Assembly (NCBI GenBank): GCA_963696585.1
Contig: CAVOKW010000033.1
Span: 1 to 64,000, forward strand
DNA length: 64,000 nucleotides
Direction of reading: 5' to 3'
Origin: Parvibaculum sp963696585
GTDB lineage: Bacteria; Pseudomonadota; Alphaproteobacteria; Parvibaculales; Parvibaculaceae
Shown: in pieces, positions 38,417 through 46,744 of the stretch
Numbering within the stretch: position 1 is the stretch's first letter
Layout: each line of letters starts with the position of its first letter
The notes under the pieces: generated by a model
The model's input: the letters and a program-made list of their open reading frames with translations, nothing else
Told to the model about the DNA's origin: nothing
Databases searched by the model: none
Made by a program: the position numbers and the translations under genes

Positions 38417-38604
38417 CCAGACAAAGATACGGATCAAATGGGGCATGGCGCGGCCTGGACACGTGACGATATCTGGGCGAAGCCAAAATAAGGGTCCGAT
38501 TGGCTCGATGAGCGGCTTTTGACGGTCACACGTTCTTGCTAACGTCAGACCTGCGCGATACCCCGATTCCGGTGTTTTCAGTTGCAAGGGAGCCATGCGG
38601 CCCA

Positions 38605-39939
38605 ATGAGCGATATTTCACTGCCTTATCTGCAATCCATCGACAATTGCTTTGCTGACAAAATTGGCGAGCATGGCCTGTCGCGTGAAGCCTTTGGAGCG
38701 GCTTTGGAAGAGGCCGACGATGCCCTGTCATGGTTGCGGGACGCCGCCGCTGATGGCTCGCTGGCGCTGCTCGGCGTTCCGGCGCGGCGCGATGATTTGC
38801 CCGCGCTCAAGGCGGCGGCCGTAAAGCTCCTCACCAATACGACTGATCTTTTTGTACTCGGCACCGGCGGCTCCTCGCTGGGGGCCCAGGCGCTTGCCCA
38901 GATCACCGGCTGGAACACGCAAGCCCATATCCAGAAGGGCGTGGCGGTCCACATGCTCGACAATCTGGATGCGTCCACCATGTCGGCGATTCTGAAAACC
39001 GCTGACCTGCGCACCACGCGATTTCTCGTCGTGTCCAAATCGGGTGGCACGGTCGAAACCGCCATGCAGATGCTCGCCGCCATGACAGCGCTTGAGTCGG
39101 CAGGCGGTGGAAAATACATGGCCGATCATTTTGTCGTGCTGACCGAGCCTGCCAGGGATGGCAAGCCCAATGCATTGCGCGCGCTTGCCGACAAATATGG
39201 TTTCCTCACCCTCGACCATGATACGGGCATTGGCGGGCGCTATTCCGTACTGACCAATGTCGGTCTGCTGCCCGCCCATCTCGTCGGCCTCAATGTCGAA
39301 GCGATCCGCGAAGGGGCGGCCGAAGTCCTCGCGCCGCTATTTGCGGGTGAACCCGTTGAGCGGATCGAGCCGGCCATTGGTGCCGCGCTCTCGATGGCGT
39401 TGGCGCGTGAGAAGGGGGCGAGCATCACTGTCATGATGGCTTATGCCGACCGTCTGGAGCGCTTTCTTGCCTGGCACGCGCAGCTCTGGGCCGAAAGTCT
39501 CGGCAAGGAGGGCATGGGCACAACGCCCGCCCGCGCCCTTGGTCCGGTCGATCAGCACAGCCAGTTGCAACTCTACCTCGGCGGCCCGCGCGACAAGATG
39601 TTCACCGTTTTCATCACGGACACGGGCGGTCAGGGTCCGCTGGTCGATGCCAAATTTGCGAGCGAACCCGCCTTCGCGCTCCTCGCCGGGCGTCATATCG
39701 GCGATCTGGTCGATGCCGAACAGCATGCCACCATCGACACTTTCGTGCGCAATGGCCGCCCGGTGCGTACCTTCCGTCTGCGTGACGTCAGCGAAAAATC
39801 AATGGGGGCTCTGATGATGCACTTCATGCTTGAAACCATCATCGCCGGTCGCATTCTCGACATTGATCCCTTCGATCAGCCCGCTGTGGAAGAGGGCAAG
39901 ATCCTCGCCAGGAAATATCTCACGCAAGGCAGACCCTGA
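38605..39939 (+). CDS. pgi: Glucose-6-phosphate isomerase
   Basis: Interconverts glucose 6-phosphate and fructose 6-phosphate. The ATG at 38605 gives about 444 residues, the shorter bacterial form (the E. coli enzyme is near 550). Motifs: TDLFVLGTGGSSLGAQAL (phosphate site), VSKSGGTVETAMQ, and the active-site region with GPVDQHSQLQLYLGGPRD, which aligns with the PGI signature. Upstream lies the repeat cluster; mutL follows 7 bases after the stop. Confidence 0.92.
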   Translation: MSDISLPYLQSIDNCFADKIGEHGLSREAFGAALEEADDALSWLRDAAADGSLALLGVPARRDDLPALKAAAVKLLTNTTDLFVLGTGGSSLGAQALAQITGWNTQAHIQKGVAVHMLDNLDASTMSAILKTADLRTTRFLVVSKSGGTVETAMQMLAAMTALESAGGGKYMADHFVVLTEPARDGKPNALRALADKYGFLTLDHDTGIGGRYSVLTNVGLLPAHLVGLNVEAIREGAAEVLAPLFAGEPVERIEPAIGAALSMALAREKGASITVMMAYADRLERFLAWHAQLWAESLGKEGMGTTPARALGPVDQHSQLQLYLGGPRDKMFTVFITDTGGQGPLVDAKFASEPAFALLAGRHIGDLVDAEQHATIDTFVRNGRPVRTFRLRDVSEKSMGALMMHFMLETIIAGRILDIDPFDQPAVEEGKILARKYLTQGRP

Positions 39940-39946
39940 CATCCCG

Positions 39947-41752
39947 ATGACCCGCATCCGCCGCCTCAGCGAAGCAACGATCAACCGCATTGCCGCAGGC
40001 GAAGTGGTGGAGCGACCGGCAAGCGCGGTCAAGGAACTGGTTGAAAACGCCATTGATGCCGGTGCCCGCCACATCGACATCATCATTGCGGGCGGCGGCC
40101 GCGACATGATCCGCATCACCGATGATGGATGCGGCATGACGGCGCAGGAACTCGCCCTGGCGGTCGAGCGTCATGCCACCTCCAAAATGGCCATGGATGC
40201 TCAAGGCCGCGAGGATCTGCATGATATTTCAACGCTGGGCTTTCGCGGCGAGGCTTTGCCATCAATCGGCGCGGTCGCGCGTCTTTCAATTGTCAGCCGC
40301 GAGCGCGAGGGGACGTCAGCTCACCGCATCAATGTTGAGGGTGGGCATGTCGGGCCTGTGGAACCTGCCGCTGGTGTCGCGGGCACGCGCATCGAGGTGC
40401 GCGACCTGTTTTATGCCACGCCAGCGCGCCTGAAGTTCATGAAAGGCGAACGCGCTGAAACCATGGCGGTTTCGGAAATCGTCAAGCGCCTCGCCATGGC
40501 CCATCCCGGAATTGCCTTCTCGCTCACCGCGTCCGAGCGCAACATGCTGCGTCTGGAGGGCGAATTGCCCGGCCCCCAGGGTCGCCTGACGCGGCTTGCC
40601 GCCATCATGGGGCGCGACTTCGCCGCCAATGCGCTCGCCATCGACGCCCTGCGTGAAGGTGTCACGCTCACCGGCTTTGTCGGCCTGCCCACCTATAATC
40701 GCGGCACAGCCAAGGACCAGTTCCTGTTCGTGAATGGCCGCCCCGTGCGTGACAAGCTGCTTGTGGGCGCCGTGCGCGGCGCTTATGCCGATTTTCTGGC
40801 GCGCGACCGACACCCCGCTGTGGCTCTCTTCGTCGAGATCGATCCCCATGAGGTCGATGTCAATGTGCATCCGGCCAAGACCGAAGTCCGTTTTCGCGAT
40901 GCGGGCCTCGTGCGTGGCTTGATCGTCGGGGCCTTGCGTCACGCGCTCCATGAAGCCGGGCATCGCGCCGCCACAACCGTGGCAGGCGCCACGCTGGACG
41001 CCTTGCGTCCCGGCCTGTCGCCAGCGCCAGATGACACCACATCCCATGCGCCAGCCCGTCAGGGCTTTGCCGAGGGGCGATCAGAATGGCAGGGCAGCTT
41101 TGCTGACATCGCGCGCTCGGCGCGTGTTGAAACGGATGCGCCCTCGACCTTGCCTCAGGCACAAGGGGATGCGCCGCCGCTCGGTGTCGCACGCGGTCAA
41201 TTGCACGAAACCTATGTCATCGCGCAAACCGCTGACGGCATCGTCATTGTCGATCAGCATGCCGCCCATGAACGTCTAGTTTATGAGCGCATGAAAAAGG
41301 CGATGGCGGCACAAGGTGTCACGCGTCAGATATTGCTCATCCCGGAAATTGTCGAACTCGATGAGGGCGACGCCGAACGTCTTGCCGGTCGCGCGGGCGA
41401 ATTGGCTGAACTTGGTTTCGTGCTGGAAGGTTTTGGGGCGGGCGCGATCATCGTGCGCGAGGTGCCCGCCATTTTCGGCAGGCTCGATGTCGCCGCGCTG
41501 GTGCGCGATCTTGCCGATGATCTCTCGGAAATGGACGAAGCTCTCTCGCTCAGGGAAAGGCTCGAAGAAGTGTGTGGCACCATTGCCTGTCATGGCTCGG
41601 TGCGCGCCGGGCGTCGCCTGACCGCCGAGGAGATGAACGCCCTTCTGCGTGAGATGGAAGCAACGCCCCATTCAGGTCAGTGCAATCATGGCCGCCCGAC
41701 CTATGTCGAATTGAAACTTGCCGACATTGAACGTCTATTTGGCAGGCGTTGA
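39947..41752 (+). CDS. mutL: DNA mismatch repair protein MutL
   Basis: Coordinates mismatch repair with MutS. The ATG at 39947 begins the invariant MTRIRRLSEATINRIAAGEV; 601 residues. The GHKL ATPase motifs are ELVENAIDAGA, TDDGCGM and GFRGEALPSIGAV. The C-terminal endonuclease-type motif DQHAAHERLVYE is present, with ACHGSVRAGRRL and GQCNHGRPTYVELK, so it is a nicking-type MutL as expected without MutH. Its last 18 bases overlap the convergent phosphatase gene. Confidence 0.96.
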   Translation: MTRIRRLSEATINRIAAGEVVERPASAVKELVENAIDAGARHIDIIIAGGGRDMIRITDDGCGMTAQELALAVERHATSKMAMDAQGREDLHDISTLGFRGEALPSIGAVARLSIVSREREGTSAHRINVEGGHVGPVEPAAGVAGTRIEVRDLFYATPARLKFMKGERAETMAVSEIVKRLAMAHPGIAFSLTASERNMLRLEGELPGPQGRLTRLAAIMGRDFAANALAIDALREGVTLTGFVGLPTYNRGTAKDQFLFVNGRPVRDKLLVGAVRGAYADFLARDRHPAVALFVEIDPHEVDVNVHPAKTEVRFRDAGLVRGLIVGALRHALHEAGHRAATTVAGATLDALRPGLSPAPDDTTSHAPARQGFAEGRSEWQGSFADIARSARVETDAPSTLPQAQGDAPPLGVARGQLHETYVIAQTADGIVIVDQHAAHERLVYERMKKAMAAQGVTRQILLIPEIVELDEGDAERLAGRAGELAELGFVLEGFGAGAIIVREVPAIFGRLDVAALVRDLADDLSEMDEALSLRERLEEVCGTIACHGSVRAGRRLTAEEMNALLREMEATPHSGQCNHGRPTYVELKLADIERLFGRR

Positions 41753-42487
41753 CAGCGCCATTGCAATGCCGTTGAGAAACCCGGTCAGGTCTTGCGTCGC
41801 ATGATGGATATGCGGCCCATCCGATCCCTCATGCGCAAGCCGCAAATGGCGCGCCGTCTCTTCTGGCGCGGGAAGGGGTGGCTGCACCCAGATCGTCGTC
41901 ATGCCCAATTCATGCGGCACGAGCAGATTGCGCGCCATGTCTTCAAACATCGCCGCGCGTGCCGCCTCTATGCCGCTCACTGCGAGAAATCGCTCATAGG
42001 CACTCGCCCGCGGCTTGGGTTCATAACCTGTCGTCACAATGTCGTAGATGCCATCAAAGACAGGGGCGATGCCGAGCTGGCCAGCCACATTTCGAGCATG
42101 AGCCACCGTCCCGTTGGTGAAAATAACCTTGCGCCCCGGCAAAGCGGCAATTGCCTGCCCCAGCGCCATGTTCGGCGCAACACCGCTCACATCAATGTCA
42201 TGCACATAGTCAAGGAAACCGGCGGGGTCGAGGCCATGCACAGCCATCAGCCCTGAAAGCGTCGTCCCGTGATCGACGTAATAAGTCTTTTGCAGTCGCT
42301 TGGCCTCCGCCTCATCCACCTCCAGCAAGCCCGATATGAAAGCGCACATGCGCCGATCCACCTGCGCGAAGAGATCGCAGGCTGGCGGATAGAGCGTGTT
42401 GTCGAGGTCAAAGATCCAGGTGTCGATATGCGACCAGACACCGGGACGCTCTTGAGATGCAGGTCGCAGGGGGGTGTCGCTCGGCAT
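41735..42487 (-). CDS. HAD-superfamily pyrimidine 5'-nucleotidase-like phosphatase
   Basis: Cytosolic phosphatase of 250 residues related to yeast SDT1/PHM8-type pyrimidine nucleotidases. HAD motif I FDLDNTLY (Asp27 nucleophile, Asp29), motif II FTNGT, and motif III/IV with KPRASAYERFL and FEDMARNL. The start at 42487 is preceded by the divergent promoter region of the DUF2336 gene. Its 3' end overlaps mutL by 18 bases tail to tail. Nucleotidase activity is inferred from family only. Confidence 0.88.
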   Translation of the reverse strand: MPSDTPLRPASQERPGVWSHIDTWIFDLDNTLYPPACDLFAQVDRRMCAFISGLLEVDEAEAKRLQKTYYVDHGTTLSGLMAVHGLDPAGFLDYVHDIDVSGVAPNMALGQAIAALPGRKVIFTNGTVAHARNVAGQLGIAPVFDGIYDIVTTGYEPKPRASAYERFLAVSGIEAARAAMFEDMARNLLVPHELGMTTIWVQPPLPAPEETARHLRLAHEGSDGPHIHHATQDLTGFLNGIAMALSTPAK

Positions 42488-42560
42488 GTAAAACTGTCTT
42501 TAAATTGAGGGTATTAGCCACTTCACCAGCGCGACTTTCAGCGTCGGCGGACCCCAACCA

Positions 42561-42575
42561 TTAAAGCAGTGTTAA
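42561..42575. promoter_or_regulatory. CtrA-type binding site upstream of the DUF2336 gene
   Basis: A perfect TTAA-N7-TTAA (TTAA at 42561-42564 and 42572-42575) in the divergent gap, 41-55 bases before the DUF2336 start. This is the consensus of the alphaproteobacterial cell-cycle regulator CtrA. The symmetrical motif could also act on the leftward HAD gene. Confidence 0.6.
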
Positions 42576-42603
42576 GCCCGCATCGCCACAATGCGAAGCG
42601 GGC
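42576..42603 (+). promoter_or_regulatory. Leader hairpin just before the DUF2336 ribosome-binding site
   Basis: GCCCGC (42576-42581) pairs GCGGGC (42598-42603), with an inner CGC/GCG pair and a CACAAT loop. It ends 3 bases before the GGAGG Shine-Dalgarno (42607-42611) and starts where the CtrA-type site ends. It might affect translation initiation. Confidence 0.4.
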
Positions 42604-42615
42604 GTTGGAGGTTTT

Positions 42616-43872
42616 ATGGCGTTTGGATTGCTGGCGAAATGGTTTGGAAAAGCCAAGCTCCCCGATGAGCTTGGTTATGAAGCCGCGCGCGCGGCGCTTG
42701 AAACGCAAGCCCGCAGCATCCGCATGGAACTTGCCGGCCGCACAGATGCGCCACCCGAGACGCTCTATTACCTGGCAGGCGATGTCGACCCTGAAATCCG
42801 CGCGACCGTTGCGGGCAATCTCGCAACGCCGATCAAGGCGGATGAACTGCTCGTTGATGACACGAGCGACGATGTGCGTTTTGAACTTGCCCGCAAGATC
42901 GCGCGCCTCCTGCCCGACATGCCGCAAGACGAGCAAAGCCGTCTGCGCCAGCGCATCATTCATCTGCTCGAAAAACTCGGTGCCGACTCCCTGCCGCGTG
43001 TGCGCCGCATTGTGGCCGAAGCCGTCAAGGCGCGGGATGATATACCCAAGGCGCTGATTGATCGTCTGGCGCGCGATGCCCAGATCGAGGTCAGCGCGCC
43101 CATCCTGCAATATTCGCCCCTGCTCTCGGATGAAGACCTCCTGGAACTGATCGCGACGGTGCATTTTGATGGGGCGCTCGAAGCGGTTGCCAAACGGGAA
43201 AATCTTGGCGCGGATGCCAGTGATGCCATTGTGGCCACGCTCGACATCTCGGCCGTCGCGTCCCTTCTGGCCAATTCGAGCGCCACCATTCGCGAGGAAT
43301 CAATCGAGAAAATCATGGCCCGCGCCGCCAGCGTCGATGCCTGGCATGCCCCGCTGGTTATCCGCACCGAGCTCTCCGTTCGCGCCATGCGGCGCATCGC
43401 CACCTTTGTCACGCGCTCATTGGTTGATCGTCTCGCCAGTCATCACAACCTGCCAACAAATTTTGCTGACGAGCTCAAATCCGCCGCTGAAGCCCGGCTT
43501 GATACGGCACCCACCATCGACGAGGACAGCGCCGTCGCCGCCATAAACAAGGCTTTCGCGCGCGGGGAACTGGTGGATGAAGTCGTCATCGAGGCGGCCA
43601 CCCTGCGCCAGCGTCCAGCCGTCATTCGCGCCCTTGCACTGGCTTCGGGCGTCCGCATGGCCGATGTCACGCATATTCTGTCAGCGGGCAGTGGCCGCGG
43701 CATCACCGCCTTGTGCTGGAAGGCCGGGTTTTCCATGCGCACCGCACTTGCCGTCGAAACCCATATCGCCAATCTCACCAAGGATGCCCTGGTCCTGCCG
43801 CGCGCCGGCACGGATTATCCCATGGACGAAGGCGAAATGCGCTGGCAGTTGCAATATTTCGGCGTCGAATGA
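42616..43872 (+). CDS. DUF2336 domain-containing protein
   Basis: A 418-residue, largely helical cytoplasmic protein of unknown function, alphaproteobacterial in distribution. It consists of HEAT-like helical repeats, for example LYYLAGDVDPEIRATVAGN (near 52-70) and LVDDTSDDVRFELARKIARL (near 79-98). A C-terminal region with WKAGFSMRTALAVETHI is conserved in the family. A GGAGG Shine-Dalgarno is present. The CtrA-type box upstream suggests cell-cycle-linked expression. Confidence 0.85.
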   Translation: MAFGLLAKWFGKAKLPDELGYEAARAALETQARSIRMELAGRTDAPPETLYYLAGDVDPEIRATVAGNLATPIKADELLVDDTSDDVRFELARKIARLLPDMPQDEQSRLRQRIIHLLEKLGADSLPRVRRIVAEAVKARDDIPKALIDRLARDAQIEVSAPILQYSPLLSDEDLLELIATVHFDGALEAVAKRENLGADASDAIVATLDISAVASLLANSSATIREESIEKIMARAASVDAWHAPLVIRTELSVRAMRRIATFVTRSLVDRLASHHNLPTNFADELKSAAEARLDTAPTIDEDSAVAAINKAFARGELVDEVVIEAATLRQRPAVIRALALASGVRMADVTHILSAGSGRGITALCWKAGFSMRTALAVETHIANLTKDALVLPRAGTDYPMDEGEMRWQLQYFGVE

Positions 43873-43899
43873 AGCGGGCGCTATTTCAGCGCCCCAGCG

Positions 43900-44934
43900 C
43901 TATTTCAATTCCATCGTCCATTGTGCCTTGCCACCCGTATTGATGAGCATGAATCGCCGCTCATCAAAACCGCGCGCCAGACATTGATCCCGGTCGCGTA
44001 TTTCAAAGCGGGTGGACTTCGTGCAAAAAACCGTGTCGCCAGACCACAACAGATTATGGTCGCCTTCGCGCGTCACAATGCCCGCCTCATCAACGCCTTC
44101 GGCATAAAGATAATAGGTCGCCGAGGTCAGCTTCCCTTTGATGGCCTTGCGGCAGGTGCCGGGCTCCAGGCGTATCCAGCCGCTCGACATATCGCTTTTT
44201 GGCTGATGCGCTGCGACCGCAGCCCAGATCAGATGCCTGGTTCGGTTGCAGAGGTCGAGCCCCATTCTATCCTGGGCAACCATCGCACCCCTGGTCAAGG
44301 CCGAGATCAGTTCATCGCTCACCTTGCCATCCGGCTCAAGCTGATTGGCGCGTTGAAAGGCCTCGATTGCGCGCACCGTATTCTTGGCAGCCTTGCCGTC
44401 TATGCGCGGCAGCAACAGGCCATTGTCGCGCAGCAGGCGCTGTGTCACGGCAATGCGCGCCTCGTCATCGTCATAATTGGCCGTTTCGGAAAAGGTTGTC
44501 GTCCAGTTTTTCCCGGGCGTTGTCGCCACGGCAAAAAAATCATCCGCGTCATAGCCGCGCCTGGCGCAATTGTCGCGACCTTCAATCGTGAAGTCCTTCG
44601 ACAGGGTGCAGAAACTTTCAGCACCGGCAAAATATTTGACGCGACCCTGATGCGCATCCATCGAGCGGGCAAAGACATAATGGTTGTCCTGCACAATATC
44701 GCCGACCAGCGCCACTGTGCATCTGCCGGGCATCAGGCTGATCCAGCCCTGGCTCTGCCATGTGTCGCCCTCGCGAAAGCCGATCGCGCTCTGCAAAATA
44801 TAGCTCGTCTTGTTGCACAGCAGATAATCGGCATGGGCAGGGCGCACACCAAAGGCGCCAAGCATCATCAGAAGGACACCAAGTCCAGGCCAAAGCCGCG
44901 AGATGGCCGACACCGATACGGGAACAGTCTTCAT
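43900..44934 (-). CDS. Secreted DUF1036 protein with an internal peptidoglycan-binding-like domain
   Basis: About 344 residues from the ATG at 44934 (the frame extends to 44958). Signal peptide LWPGLGVLLMMLGAFGVRPAHA. Two DUF1036-type domains, each opening with a cysteine-containing core (ADYLLCNKTSYILQSAIG near 35-52; MGLDLCNRTRHLIWAAVAAH near 222-241), flank a segment like a PG_binding_1 fold (LLRDNGLLLPRIDGKAAKNT, then VRAIEAFQRANQLEPDGKVS). Several conserved Cys suggest disulfides. Periplasmic cell-wall association is inferred. Last gene of the rpmH-to-argB direction. Confidence 0.82.
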   Translation of the reverse strand: MKTVPVSVSAISRLWPGLGVLLMMLGAFGVRPAHADYLLCNKTSYILQSAIGFREGDTWQSQGWISLMPGRCTVALVGDIVQDNHYVFARSMDAHQGRVKYFAGAESFCTLSKDFTIEGRDNCARRGYDADDFFAVATTPGKNWTTTFSETANYDDDEARIAVTQRLLRDNGLLLPRIDGKAAKNTVRAIEAFQRANQLEPDGKVSDELISALTRGAMVAQDRMGLDLCNRTRHLIWAAVAAHQPKSDMSSGWIRLEPGTCRKAIKGKLTSATYYLYAEGVDEAGIVTREGDHNLLWSGDTVFCTKSTRFEIRDRDQCLARGFDERRFMLINTGGKAQWTMELK

Positions 44935-44964
44935 GGGATGATGCCCCCGTCCGGCCACGCGTTG

Positions 44965-45885
44965 TCAGCTCACGGCGTTCTGGATCAGCGTGCCGACGCC
45001 ATGTTCGGTGAAGAGCTCAAGCAGCGCCGCATGACGTTCGCGGCCATCCAGAATGACAACGGCTTCAACACCACCCTCAACGGATTCAATGCAGGTCTCG
45101 ATTTTCGGAATCATCCCGCCCGAAATCGTGCCATCCTTCATCAAGGCACGCGCTTCGCCCACACTCAGACGTTCAATGAGCTTGCCCTGCTTGTCGAGCA
45201 CACCGCGCACATCGGTGAGCAACAGCAGACGCGCCGCCCCCATGGCCGCGGCAATCGCGCCCGCCACCGTGTCGGCATTGATGTTGTAAGTCTCGCCGGA
45301 GCGCGAGACACCCACCGGCGCGATCACCGGAATGATGTCGGACTTGAGGATGGTTTCCAGAATCCCCGGATTGATTTTTTCCGGCTCGCCGACAAAACCG
45401 AGATCAAGGATCTTTTCAATATTGGATTCCGGATCATGGATCTTCTGGCTGATCTTGCGCGCGACGATCAGATTGCCGTCCTTGCCGCAAAGCCCGACAG
45501 CCTGCCCGCCTGCCTGATTGAGCTGTGCCACGATCTGCTTGTTGATCGATCCGGCCAGCACCATTTCAACAACCTCAACAGTCGCCTTGTCGGTGATGCG
45601 AAGCCCGCCGGAAAATTCGCTCTTGATGCCAAGCCGCGTCAGCATCGCGCCAATCTGCGGTCCGCCCCCATGCACGACAATCGGGTTGATGCCCGATTGC
45701 TTGAGCAACACGATGTCGCGGGCAAACTCCGCGCCAAGTGCTTCATCGCCCATGGCGTGGCCGCCATATTTCACAACGATGGTGCGCTTGTCATAGCGCT
45801 GCATGAAGGGCAGGGCTTCGGAAAGGATACGCGCCCGGTCAGCATTGCTGTCATGGCTGGGTGGGGGAGCCGAATGGTCAGACAT
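44965..45885 (-). CDS. argB: Acetylglutamate kinase
   Basis: Second step of arginine synthesis, phosphorylating N-acetylglutamate. 306 residues with the amino-acid-kinase fold: IVVKYGGHAMGD (residues about 36-47), VVHGGGPQIGAML, the FSGGLRITDKATVEVVEMVL block, and late GGMIPKIETCIESV. An N-terminal extension before residue 15 is low complexity. It lies about 160 bases downstream of engB, with the 16-bp tandem repeat between. Confidence 0.96.
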   Translation of the reverse strand: MSDHSAPPPSHDSNADRARILSEALPFMQRYDKRTIVVKYGGHAMGDEALGAEFARDIVLLKQSGINPIVVHGGGPQIGAMLTRLGIKSEFSGGLRITDKATVEVVEMVLAGSINKQIVAQLNQAGGQAVGLCGKDGNLIVARKISQKIHDPESNIEKILDLGFVGEPEKINPGILETILKSDIIPVIAPVGVSRSGETYNINADTVAGAIAAAMGAARLLLLTDVRGVLDKQGKLIERLSVGEARALMKDGTISGGMIPKIETCIESVEGGVEAVVILDGRERHAALLELFTEHGVGTLIQNAVS

Positions 45886-46011
45886 GGAAGAAGCTCACTC
45901 TTGCAAGGTGCCCGGGGTCGGGAGGTTTTTCGGGCATTGGACAATCGGGCTGTGGACTGGCGGACTTAGACTAACGGGCCATCGCCCGGTTTCAAGCATG
46001 CGTTGGTCATT

Positions 46012-46075
46012 TATTCAGGCAATCGGGTATTCAGGCAATCGGGTATTCAGGCAATCGGGTATTCAGGCAATCGGG
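46012..46075. repeat. Four perfect tandem copies of a 16-bp repeat at the engB 3' end
   Basis: The unit TATTCAGGCAATCGGG occurs four times without mismatch (46012, 46028, 46044, 46060). The engB coding strand runs through the last two copies and stops at 46047-46049 inside the third. Because 16 is not a multiple of 3, successive copies are read in different frames: the first copy met encodes RLPEY and the next PIA-stop. Confidence 0.95.
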
Positions 46076-46724
46076 CCAGAGTCGCAATCTCGGCCCGCAG
46101 CTCGGCGATGCCTTCGCCCGTTTCACTTGATGTCGCGATGATGACGGGATGCGCTGCAACATGTTTGCGAATGCCCGCACTCACATCGGCGATACATTTA
46201 TCGACTTCGCCCTTGGCCATCTTGTCGATCTTGGTGAGAACGATCTGATAGGAAACGGCCGTTGTGTCGAGCATGTCCATCACCTCATGGTCACTGACTT
46301 TGAGGCCATGGCGTGAGTCAATCAGCACCATCACCCGGCGCAGGCTCGATCGACCGCGCAGATAGGCCATCACCAGATCGGTCCAGGCATTGACGCGATC
46401 ACGGGACTCGCGCGCATAGCCATAGCCCGGCAAATCGACAAGCGAGAGAGCCGGGGCGGCAACGGGGCCCAGCGCAAAGAAATTGAGTTCCTTGGTCCGT
46501 CCCGGCGTGTTGGACGTGCGTGCCAGCGTCTTGCGGCCCGTCAGCGCATTGATGAGGCTCGATTTGCCGACATTGGAGCGACCGGCAAAGGCAATTTCCG
46601 GCAGATCCATGGGCGGCAGGCCTTCAAGCGCGACAACGCCGCGCATGAAGCTGCATTCCTGTGCAAAGAGCCAGCGACCCGTTTCCAGATCGGGCTTGTC
46701 AAGGTCATCATTCTGGCCCGTCAT
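46047..46724 (-). CDS. engB: Ribosome biogenesis GTP-binding protein EngB (YihA/YsxC)
   Basis: Essential GTPase of large-subunit assembly. 225 residues with P-loop GRSNVGKSS (48-56), switch block TSNTPGRTKELNFF, DLPGYGYA (G3) and LTKIDK (G4). The final residues LPEYPIA are encoded by a 16-bp tandem repeat, so the exact C-terminus depends on that repeat. It lies 20 bases downstream of yidC in the leftward operon. Confidence 0.95.
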   Translation of the reverse strand: MTGQNDDLDKPDLETGRWLFAQECSFMRGVVALEGLPPMDLPEIAFAGRSNVGKSSLINALTGRKTLARTSNTPGRTKELNFFALGPVAAPALSLVDLPGYGYARESRDRVNAWTDLVMAYLRGRSSLRRVMVLIDSRHGLKVSDHEVMDMLDTTAVSYQIVLTKIDKMAKGEVDKCIADVSAGIRKHVAAHPVIIATSSETGEGIAELRAEIATLARLPEYPIA

Positions 46725-46744
46725 GCCCGTTTCACTTTCGTCGG

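Noticed and set aside
43921..45969. A 682-codon open frame on the plus strand antisense to the DUF1036 gene and argB
   Set aside because: Both sense genes have clear family motifs; the antisense frame has none and is a typical by-product of GC-rich codon bias.
46012..46075. CRISPR array
   Set aside because: The four 16-bp units are directly adjacent with no spacers, and no cas gene is near.
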